A DNA stretch of 64,000 nt. Origin: Propionivibrio sp. GTDB lineage: Bacteria; Pseudomonadota; Gammaproteobacteria; Burkholderiales; Rhodocyclaceae. The stretch is from NCBI GenBank assembly GCA_029975435.1, contig JARKPC010000241.1:1-64000 (forward strand), given 5' to 3'. The position numbers and the translations under genes are program-made. The notes beneath the pieces were generated by a model, which ran no database searches, was not told the DNA's origin, and saw only the letters and a list, made by a program, of their open reading frames with translations. Of the stretch, positions 47,065 to 54,765 are shown in pieces; position 1 is the stretch's first letter; every line of letters begins with the position of its first letter.

Positions 47065-48090
47065 ATGACCCATTCATTGCACGACTTCATTCGCCGCCTG
47101 CCCAAGGCGGAACTGCACCTGCACATCGAAGGTTCGCTCGAGCCCGAGATGATGTTTGCGCTTGCCCAGCGCAACGGAGTCTCGCTTCCCTACGCCTCGG
47201 TGGGCGAGCTTCGCGCTGCGTACAACTTCACTGATCTGCAGTCCTTCCTCGATCTGTACTACGCCGGTGCCGCCGTGCTTCAGACCGAGCAGGATTTCCA
47301 TGACCTGACGATGGCGTACGTGCGGCGCGCACTCGCCGACAACGTGCGGCACGCCGAACTTTTCTTCGATCCGCAGACGCATACCGTGCGGGGCGTTCCC
47401 ATGGCCACCGTGTTTGCCGGTATCGCCGGTGCCTTGCGGCAGGCGCGTGCGGAGCAAGGTTTTTCCAGCCGCATGATCCTCTGTTTCCTGCGTCACCTGT
47501 CCGAGGACGATGCCTTCGCCACCCTCGAAGCGGCGTTGCCGCTGCGCGCCGAGTACGCTGACCTGTGGATCGGCGTCGGGCTGGATTCCGGAGAAGTCGG
47601 CAATCCGCCGGAGAAATTCGCCAGGGTGTTCGCCCGTGCGCGCGAACTGGGATTCCGCGTCGTGGCGCATGCCGGGGAGGAGGGGCCGCCAGCCTACGTG
47701 CATGGTGCGCTGGATGTCCTGCAGGTGGAGCGCATCGACCATGGCGTGCGTTCCGAGGAGGATCCTGCGCTGATGCAGCGGCTGGCGCAAAGCGGCATGC
47801 CTCTGACGGTGTGCCCGCTATCCAACCTGAAGCTTTGCGTGGTGAAGGATCTGCGCGAGCACAATCTGGCGCGCCTGTTGCGGGCGGGCCTGTGCGTGAC
47901 GATCAATTCCGACGATCCAGCGTATTTCGGCGGCTACATGAACGCCAATTTCCTGGCGACTGCCGATGCGCTGGAACTCTCCCGTGAGGAGTTGGTAGAG
48001 CTTGCACGGAACGGCTTCACGGCGGCTTTCGTGACGGAGGAAGAAAGGCGCCCGTGGCTGGACGAATTGCAGGCTGTGGCGGCGGAATGA
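47065..48090 (+). CDS. Adenosine/adenine deaminase family (adenine deaminase type-2/AAH1-like)
   Basis: HLHIEGSLEPEMMFALAQRNG, FFDPQTHTVRGVP, VAHAGEEGPP, ERIDHGVRS, NSDDPAYFGGY. Confidence 0.88.
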   Translation: MTHSLHDFIRRLPKAELHLHIEGSLEPEMMFALAQRNGVSLPYASVGELRAAYNFTDLQSFLDLYYAGAAVLQTEQDFHDLTMAYVRRALADNVRHAELFFDPQTHTVRGVPMATVFAGIAGALRQARAEQGFSSRMILCFLRHLSEDDAFATLEAALPLRAEYADLWIGVGLDSGEVGNPPEKFARVFARARELGFRVVAHAGEEGPPAYVHGALDVLQVERIDHGVRSEEDPALMQRLAQSGMPLTVCPLSNLKLCVVKDLREHNLARLLRAGLCVTINSDDPAYFGGYMNANFLATADALELSREELVELARNGFTAAFVTEEERRPWLDELQAVAAE

Positions 48091-48097
48091 CCGCACG

Positions 48098-48931
48098 ATG
48101 AGTCTTGCGCGGGATTATCGGCGCTGCGCCGAACTGATCGCTCAGGCGGACGGTTTGCTGGTCACCGCGGGCGCCGGCATGGGCGTCGATTCCGGGTTGC
48201 CGGATTATCGCGGTCCGCAAGGGTTCTGGCGGGCCTATCCGGCGCTCGGGCGGGCGCGCATCGCCTTTGAGCGCATTGCCAATCCGGCGGCATTCGAGAG
48301 CGATCCGGGGCTGGCCTGGGGGTTTTACGGGCATCGCCTGAATCTCTACCGGGCCACGGTGCCGCACGACGGTTTCCACATCCTGCGCCGGATCGGCGAA
48401 CGTCTGGCGGAAGGCTGCTTCGTGTTCACCAGCAACGTCGACGGGCATTTCGCCAGGGCCGGGTTCGACGGAAACCGCATCGCCGAATGCCACGGTTCGA
48501 TCCACCACCTGCAGTGCCTGGATGGATGCAGCGGCGAAATCTGGCCGGCGGATGATTTTCATCCGCAGATTGACGAGGAAAATTGCCGGCTTGTGTCGGA
48601 CTTTCCTCGCTGTCCGCATTGCGGCGGTATTGCCCGGCCGAATATCCTGATGTTCGGCGACTGGGGCTGGCTGGGAGCTCGTAGCGAAGCGCAGCACCGG
48701 CGCTTGCAGAACTGGCTGCACAAGGTCGAACGCCTGCTGGTAATCGAGACCGGCGCGGGCACCAACATCCCGACCGTGCGCCTGACGAGCGAATCGGCTG
48801 GCGGCTGGTTGATCCGCATCAATCCGGACGAGCCGGGTCTGGGAAGCGCGGAAGGAGTGTCCCTCCCGTGCGGTGGACTCGAAGCTCTGCGCTCGATCGA
48901 AGCGGCCTGGCAGGAAATCAGCGGCGAATGA
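48098..48931 (+). CDS. SIR2 family NAD-dependent protein (divergent sirtuin)
   Basis: GAGMGVDSGLPDYRG, FTSNVDGHF, ECHGSIHHLQC..., CPHC zinc ligands. Confidence 0.85.
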   Translation: MSLARDYRRCAELIAQADGLLVTAGAGMGVDSGLPDYRGPQGFWRAYPALGRARIAFERIANPAAFESDPGLAWGFYGHRLNLYRATVPHDGFHILRRIGERLAEGCFVFTSNVDGHFARAGFDGNRIAECHGSIHHLQCLDGCSGEIWPADDFHPQIDEENCRLVSDFPRCPHCGGIARPNILMFGDWGWLGARSEAQHRRLQNWLHKVERLLVIETGAGTNIPTVRLTSESAGGWLIRINPDEPGLGSAEGVSLPCGGLEALRSIEAAWQEISGE

Positions 48932-49000
48932 CACATCAGCGGCCAATGATGACCGAAGCGACAGGCGTCTCGCGTCCCGCAGGAGGGAGTGAGTAAGGCC

Positions 49001-49900
49001 ATGCACGCTGCGCTTCCCCTTTCCCATTTCTTCCTCGCCCTGGCGGTGGTGACCATCTGGGGAACCAACTTCGTCGTCATCAAGTTTGCCCTTGGCGGGT
49101 TGCCTCCTTTGTTGTTTGCCGCGTTGCGCTTCAGCCTGGCGCTCATTCCGGCCATGTTCTTCCTGCCGCGTCCGGCCGTAAAGTGGTGGAATCTGGCGCT
49201 GTACGGAATATTCATCGGCGTGGGCCAGTTCGGGCTGCTGTACATCGCCATGAACGGCCACATCTCCCCGGGCATCGCTTCGCTCGTCATTCAGACGCAG
49301 GTGTTCTTCACCATCGGGCTGTCGATGAAACTGGATCGGGAACGTGTGCGGCCGTTCCAGTGGCTGGCGCTGCTGCTGGCGACGGTGGGCGTGGCGAACA
49401 TCCTGATGCACACCGACGGAACCACCACCCCGCTGGGCTTGGCCTTGGTCCTGATGGCCTCGTTCTCTTGGGCGGGCGGGAATATGGCCGCCAAGCACGG
49501 GCGCCCGGAGAGCATGCTGGCCTACGTGGTCTGGTCCAGCGCCTTTGCCATTCCGCCGCTATTTGCCCTGTCGCTGGCGGTCGAAGGATGGGAAGCCGCC
49601 CTGGCGGGAATTCGCCAGTCCGACGCGCTGACATGGGCGGCCGTCGCCTGGCAATCCTGGGGCAACACGCTGTTCGGCTATGTCGCCTGGGGCTGGTTGC
49701 TGGCGCGCCATCCGGCGGCAACCATTACGCCGATGGCCTTGCTGGTGCCCGTGTTCGGGATGGGAGCCTCAGCCCTGCTGCTGGGGGAGGCTTTGCCCGC
49801 GTGGAAACTTGTCTCCGCCGCACTGGTCATGACGGGGCTGGCCATGAACCTGCTCTGGCCGCGCTTGCATGCCGGGCTCGCGAGAATCTCCAAGGGGTGA
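49001..49900 (+). CDS. EamA/DMT-family transporter
   Basis: About 10 TM; VVTIWGTNFVVIKFALGGLPPLLFAALRFSLA. Confidence 0.88.
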   Translation: MHAALPLSHFFLALAVVTIWGTNFVVIKFALGGLPPLLFAALRFSLALIPAMFFLPRPAVKWWNLALYGIFIGVGQFGLLYIAMNGHISPGIASLVIQTQVFFTIGLSMKLDRERVRPFQWLALLLATVGVANILMHTDGTTTPLGLALVLMASFSWAGGNMAAKHGRPESMLAYVVWSSAFAIPPLFALSLAVEGWEAALAGIRQSDALTWAAVAWQSWGNTLFGYVAWGWLLARHPAATITPMALLVPVFGMGASALLLGEALPAWKLVSAALVMTGLAMNLLWPRLHAGLARISKG

Positions 49901-49903
49901 GTC

Positions 49904-50659
49904 ATGGAAGAAACGTATCGCGAAATAGCCGCAAGGCTGCGTGAAGCACGCCGGATCCTCTTCATCACCGGGGCCGGGATATCGGCCGATTCCGGGTTGC
50001 CGACCTATCGCGGAGTGGGCGGGTTGTACAACGATGAAGCTACGGAAGACGGCCTGTCCATCGAGGATGCGCTATCCGGCGAGTGCATGTCGATCCGCCC
50101 GGAAATTACCTGGAAATATCTGGCGCAGGTCGAGCGCAATTGCCACGGCGTTCAGCCAAATGCCGCGCATTTGGCGATTGCCGGGCTGGAACGGCAATGC
50201 GAGGTGGTTGTTCTCACGCAGAATATCGACGGCCTGCATATCAAGGCCGGCAGTTCAAACGTGATCGAGATCCACGGCACACTGGAAGCGCGCTATTGCG
50301 CACACTGCGGAACGCCGGCCGACGCTCGCGACGACCGAGTTCCGCCACGGTGCAAACAATGCGGCGAAATCGTGCGTCCGCGCGTCGTGCTGTTCGGCGA
50401 GATGCTCCCGGAAACGGCCCTCAACCGGCTTTACGACGAACTCGCACGCGGTTTCGACATGGTGTTCGTCATCGGCACGACCGCCGTTTTTCCCTATATT
50501 GCCGAGCCGGTACTGCGTGCGGCTCGTGCAGGCGTCCCGACGGTCGAGATCAACCCGGCGCGGACGCGCCTGAGCGATCTGGTGCGGTACTACATCCCGG
50601 AGCGGGTGGCGGTGGCCTTGCCGGAGTTGAGCCGGCTCACGCTGCCCGGCGATCGGTAG
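49904..50659 (+). CDS. SIR2 family NAD-dependent protein deacylase (CobB-like)
   Basis: GAGISADSGLPTYRG, LTQNIDGLH, EIHGTLEARYCAHCG, CKQCG. Confidence 0.92.
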   Translation: MEETYREIAARLREARRILFITGAGISADSGLPTYRGVGGLYNDEATEDGLSIEDALSGECMSIRPEITWKYLAQVERNCHGVQPNAAHLAIAGLERQCEVVVLTQNIDGLHIKAGSSNVIEIHGTLEARYCAHCGTPADARDDRVPPRCKQCGEIVRPRVVLFGEMLPETALNRLYDELARGFDMVFVIGTTAVFPYIAEPVLRAARAGVPTVEINPARTRLSDLVRYYIPERVAVALPELSRLTLPGDR

Positions 50660-50825
50660 CACCGAGGCGCCGGTATCCCATGGCGGCCATCAGTCTTTCG
50701 AATTGAGCCAGCGAGGCGTCGGAGACCTCTTGGGTGTGCCGTGAGAACCAGCTGCGGCCTTGTTGGCTGACACCCGACGGAGTCATGGTGATTACAGTCT
50801 TGGCGTATTCGTTTGCCTGGGTCAT
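50637..50825 (-). CDS. Small protein, paralogue A of a tandem pair
   Basis: 62 aa MTQANEYAKTVITMTPSGVSQQGRSWFSRHTQEVSDASLAQFERLMAAMGYRRLGATDRRAA; RBS TTTGGAG. Confidence 0.65.
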   Translation of the reverse strand: MTQANEYAKTVITMTPSGVSQQGRSWFSRHTQEVSDASLAQFERLMAAMGYRRLGATDRRAA

Positions 50826-50892
50826 GGCGTGTTCTCCAAATTCAGCCAGAAGCACAAATACGGACGATAGACAGGCGCTCTGGTCTTGTACA

Positions 50893-50920
50893 TACGGGTG
50901 TGCGCCTACGGGTATACGCC
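50893..50920. repeat. Tandem 14-bp direct repeat upstream of paralogue A
   Basis: TACGGGTGTGCGCC / TACGGGTATACGCC. Confidence 0.8.
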
Positions 50921-50956
50921 TATGTCCGTACGCTTCCGGCTGGCCTTGAACGGAAA

Positions 50957-51169
50957 TCATCCACCGCGTGCGGTGACCGTTGCTCCGGAGGTGGCTTGAG
51001 TGACCGGCTCGAGTGGCCGATATCCCATGAAAGCCATCAGTTGCTCGAACTCGGCGAGCGAGGCGTCGGAGACGTTCTGGGGATGCCGCGCGAACCAGCT
51101 GCTTGGCTGGTTGGTGTCCGATGGGGTTGTGTCAGTTGCAGTTTCGCCGCTTCCGTTTGTCTGAATCAT
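50957..51169 (-). CDS. Small protein, paralogue B of a tandem pair
   Basis: 70 aa MIQTNGSGETATDTTPSDTNQPSSWFARHPQNVSDASLAEFEQLMAFMGYRPLEPVTQ...; RBS TTTGGAGGA. Confidence 0.65.
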   Translation of the reverse strand: MIQTNGSGETATDTTPSDTNQPSSWFARHPQNVSDASLAEFEQLMAFMGYRPLEPVTQATSGATVTARGG

Positions 51170-51328
51170 GGTCTGTCCTCCAAACTTGGTCAGAGACACG
51201 AAAATACGAGAATGCAAAAGGAATAATGGCATCGGGTTAGAGCAATGTATACCCGTACTTTCCGCCGAATCTTGCGGAGAATACCTGAGTGGATTGTGCT
51301 GTTTCGACGCAGCTTGGCCGGGATGTCC

Positions 51329-52873
51329 TCAGCCTTTCAAGCCCAGTCGGCGCGACAGCTTGTGCAGGTTGCTGGCGTCGATGCCGAGCACGCGTGCGGC
51401 GCCGGCCCAATTGCCGTCACACCTTGCAAGCGCCTGCCTGACGAGCTGGCGCTGGTAGGCTTCGAGTGCGGTCTTTAGCGATACGTTCACGGCTCCCGGC
51501 TGCTCGCCGGATGGCGCTGCGATCTCCGGAGATGACGGCTCTATCAGCGGCACGTCGAGGTCCAGCAGTTCCGGTTCCAGGGTAACGATGTCGGTACGTA
51601 CGGCGCCGCGGCTGATGGCGCGCAAGGCGGCGCGGCTGATGACGTGTTCGAGTTCACGGACATTCCCCGGCCAATGGTAGGCGCACAGGGCGGTTTCGGC
51701 CTGCGGCGACAGGCGCAGGCCGCGCAGGCCGAGGCGGGTGCGGTTGAGTTCGAGGAAGCTGCCGGCCAGAAGCAGCACATCGTTGCCGCGATCGCGCAGC
51801 GGGGGTATCTGCACGGGGTAGACCGAAAGCCGATGATAGAGATCGGCCCGGAAATGCCCTTCGCGCACACGTTCCGGCAGTTGTCGGTTGGTGGCGGCAA
51901 CGATCCTGACGTCGACCGTGTGCGGCTGGTCGGCGCCCAGACGCTGAATCTCGCCGTTCTGCAAAGTGCGCAACAGCTTGGCCTGGACGGCGAGCGGCAG
52001 TTCGCCGACTTCGTCGAGGAACAGCGTACCGCCTTCGGCGGCCTCGATGCGACCGGAGCGCTCGCCGTGCGCGCCCGAAAAAGCCCCCTTGACGTGCCCG
52101 AACAGTTCGCTTTCGGCCAGCGATTCGGGCAGGGCGGCGCAATTGACCTGCACCAGCGGCCCGTCGGCGCGACGCGATGCGCGGTGCAGATGGCGGGCAA
52201 ACAGTTCCTTCCCGACTCCCGTCTCACCCAGCAGCAACACGGGCAGTTCGGAATCGGCCACGACATCGAGTTCGTTCAGCAATTCCAGCAACTGCGGGCT
52301 TTGTCCGATGATCTCCGCGTCACCCGGTTGACCGGTGAGCGAGGAAGGCGTTTCCTGATCGAGCCGCCCTGCGCGCAGACGGCGGTTTTCCTCTTCGATT
52401 CGGGTCATCCGCACGGCGGTTTCGACCATCAACGCCAGGCGCGCCAGGTCGTGGTGCGCGGATTGGCCGAAAACGTCGCCGCTGAGCGCGTCGAGCGTGA
52501 GTGCCCCCCAGCTCTTTCCATCCTGGTTCAGGCGGATGCCCATGCAATCATGCACCGGCAAGGGTTCGCCCAAATGGTGGTCGAGCAAACCGTCGTAAGG
52601 GTCGGGCAGCGAACTGCCCGGCGGAAAGTGTACCGGCGCGCGGCTGGCCAGGATGGCTGACAGGCGCGGGTGTTGCGCGATGACAAAACGGCGCCCGAGC
52701 GTTTCCTGGGCCAGCCCGTCGACGGCCAGAGGACGCAGGCTGTCGCCCTCGAGTTTCAGCAAGCCGACCGCTCCGCAGCCGAAATGTGCGCGAATGGCAT
52801 TCACCAGGCGCTGGAGGCGAACGGTGTGCGGCAATTCAGTGGCCAGGTCGGCCAACAGCAGTGATGTGATCAT
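51329..52873 (-). CDS. norR: Nitric oxide-responsive sigma54-dependent regulator NorR
   Basis: N-terminal GAF, GETGVGKELFARHLHRAS, ELFGHVKGAFSGA (GAFTGA-like), C-terminal Fis HTH. Confidence 0.93.
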   Translation of the reverse strand: MITSLLLADLATELPHTVRLQRLVNAIRAHFGCGAVGLLKLEGDSLRPLAVDGLAQETLGRRFVIAQHPRLSAILASRAPVHFPPGSSLPDPYDGLLDHHLGEPLPVHDCMGIRLNQDGKSWGALTLDALSGDVFGQSAHHDLARLALMVETAVRMTRIEEENRRLRAGRLDQETPSSLTGQPGDAEIIGQSPQLLELLNELDVVADSELPVLLLGETGVGKELFARHLHRASRRADGPLVQVNCAALPESLAESELFGHVKGAFSGAHGERSGRIEAAEGGTLFLDEVGELPLAVQAKLLRTLQNGEIQRLGADQPHTVDVRIVAATNRQLPERVREGHFRADLYHRLSVYPVQIPPLRDRGNDVLLLAGSFLELNRTRLGLRGLRLSPQAETALCAYHWPGNVRELEHVISRAALRAISRGAVRTDIVTLEPELLDLDVPLIEPSSPEIAAPSGEQPGAVNVSLKTALEAYQRQLVRQALARCDGNWAGAARVLGIDASNLHKLSRRLGLKG

Positions 52874-52931
52874 GGTAAGAAATACCATTAAAAGGTCAAA
52901 AATACCGCTAAATAATACGGTAAAAAAAACC
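52874..52931 (+). promoter_or_regulatory. Three NorR enhancer boxes (GGT-N7-ACC)
   Basis: GGTAAGAAATACC (52874-52886), GGTCAAAAATACC (52894-52906), GGTAAAAAAAACC (52919-52931). Confidence 0.88.
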
Positions 52932-52971
52932 GTATTGCAAAGTTTGTTCTATAAATCAGTTTATTAGCTGA

Positions 52972-52987
52972 TGGCACGCGGTTTGCA
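52972..52987 (+). promoter_or_regulatory. sigma54 (-24/-12) promoter of ytfE
   Basis: TGGCAC-N5-TTGCA, 41 bp upstream of ytfE ATG. Confidence 0.9.
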
Positions 52988-53027
52988 TTAGTACGGATGT
53001 CACTGACTCAACCAAAGGATTTCCACC

Positions 53028-53693
53028 ATGAGCCTGCTAGAACAACCGATCGGGCAACTTGCCTGCGCATTGCCGGGCGCCACCCGGATATTCCATCAGC
53101 ACAAACTCGACTTCTGCTGCGGCGGCCACAAGAGTCTGCGCGAAGCGGCCGAGAAGCGCGGGGTGAATCCGGAAGCGCTTTTGTCCGAACTGGAAACCCT
53201 ACAGAACGTCGATCCACGCAACCGTGATTGGCGCTCGGCGTCTTCCGGCGAGCTGATCGAACATATCCTGCAGCGTTATCATGAGCGGCACCGTGAGGAT
53301 CTGCCCGAACTGATCCGCCTGGCACGCCGCGTAGAACAGGTGCACGGCGAACGCGCGGATTGCCCGGCCGGGCTGGCGGACCATCTCGAAGCAATGTTCC
53401 ACGAACTGCTCAGTCACATGATGAAGGAGGAGCAGGTGCTGTTTCCGATGCTGCTCGCGGCGAATGACGGAGAGGCGCGGTCGCCCATTTCGTTGATGCG
53501 TTTTGAACATGACCAGCACGGTGAAGCGTTGGCACGGCTGGAAGCGCTGACCGACGACATCCATGCACCCGTGGATGCCTGCAACACGTGGAATGCCCTG
53601 TACGCCGGCCTTGCCAGGCTGCGCGAAGACTTGATGCAGCACATTCACCTGGAGAACAACGTGCTTTTTCTTAACGCGGAACGGACCATTTGA
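53028..53693 (+). CDS. ytfE: Iron-sulfur cluster repair di-iron protein (RIC/YtfE/ScdA; NorA-like)
   Basis: N-terminal DUF542 motif (FHQHKLDFCCGGHKSLREAAEKRG), hemerythrin-like C-terminal domain. Confidence 0.93.
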   Translation: MSLLEQPIGQLACALPGATRIFHQHKLDFCCGGHKSLREAAEKRGVNPEALLSELETLQNVDPRNRDWRSASSGELIEHILQRYHERHREDLPELIRLARRVEQVHGERADCPAGLADHLEAMFHELLSHMMKEEQVLFPMLLAANDGEARSPISLMRFEHDQHGEALARLEALTDDIHAPVDACNTWNALYAGLARLREDLMQHIHLENNVLFLNAERTI

Positions 53694-53712
53694 GCCATAC
53701 TGGACCATATCC

Positions 53713-54249
53713 ATGACCGATTCCCTTCTGCCACACGCGCCCGCGCTCGACGAACCGCTTGAAATGCTTGAAGCGTGCCATGAGCGAATCGAAGCGCAAT
53801 TAAAGACGCTGGAACGCTTGGCAGCGTACCTCCCGGACCATGGCGCGGACGAGCAGTCCCGCCAGGCGGCTAGGGCGATCCTTCGCTATTTCGAGATGGC
53901 GGGACCGAACCATCATGAGGACGAAGAACAGAACCTCTTCCCCATGCTTGTCAGCAGGGCCGGGACTGAAGACCGGGCGGCAGTGGATGCTCTGGTCAGC
54001 AACCTGCTGGCCGACCACGTAAAGATGGCGTCCGCCGTCGGGGCCATGCGCGAGCAGCTGATTCCGATTGCCGATGGAACCGCCGCGATGCTGGATCCGG
54101 CATCGGTGTGCCTGATGACAACCGTGTACCGGCGGCACATTGAAAAGGAGAATCGGGAACTCCTTTCGTTGTCACGAAAGCTGCTGACGTCGCAGGATGT
54201 TGAAGACTTGAGTCGTGCCATGACCGCGCGCCGGAGTCGAAAGGACTGA
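53713..54249 (+). CDS. Hemerythrin domain-containing protein
   Basis: 178 aa; EACHERIEAQLKTLERL..., NHHEDEEQNLFPML, HIEKENRELL. Confidence 0.9.
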   Translation: MTDSLLPHAPALDEPLEMLEACHERIEAQLKTLERLAAYLPDHGADEQSRQAARAILRYFEMAGPNHHEDEEQNLFPMLVSRAGTEDRAAVDALVSNLLADHVKMASAVGAMREQLIPIADGTAAMLDPASVCLMTTVYRRHIEKENRELLSLSRKLLTSQDVEDLSRAMTARRSRKD

Positions 54250-54258
54250 CTTCCAGCG

Positions 54259-54462
54259 ATGGCCAAGAAATTCCCTTTGCATCCAAAGCACCCGGAACGG
54301 ATTTGTTGGGGCTGCGACAAATATTGCCCGGTTGATTCGCTAGGATGTGGCAATGGTTCCGATCGTACCCAGCACCCGATCGAGTTGCTCGGCGACGACT
54401 GGTATGAACACGGAGACTGGGGGATCGTCGATCCCGATGCGGCGGCGTTCAAGAAGTCCTGA
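54259..54462 (+). CDS. DUF3079-like small Cys-rich protein
   Basis: 67 aa MAKKFPLHPKHPERICWGCDKYCPVDSLGCGNGSDRTQHPIELLGDDWYEHGDWGI. Confidence 0.8.
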   Translation: MAKKFPLHPKHPERICWGCDKYCPVDSLGCGNGSDRTQHPIELLGDDWYEHGDWGIVDPDAAAFKKS

Positions 54463-54472
54463 TCGGATCCAA

Positions 54473-54520
54473 GTCACGTCGCGCGGGTCGGCGCTGATCG
54501 TCTTTTGATCGCGACGTGAC
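54473..54520. repeat. Inverted repeat downstream of the norR-regulated unit
   Basis: GTCACGTCGCG ... CGCGACGTGAC, perfect 11-bp arms, 26-nt spacer. Confidence 0.8.
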
Positions 54521-54765
54521 ACCAGCGCAACGTTTTTGCGCCATTCCCTTGGCCATTCGTTGCATTCTGTTTTTAAGTGATGCCGGATACGTGTAGCATC
54601 AACCCCGTCACTCGCGCCCGGCGTCATCAGATGAAGAAGCATTTGGCTTCTGCCTCCCATCGAAACGACGCTTGTGACAAAGGGCTGTCTGAGTCTTCAG
54701 GCTTTGCATGAAAGATCGCAGACTTTCAAAATACACAGGACTCCGCGCTGACCACTCGCCGCGAC

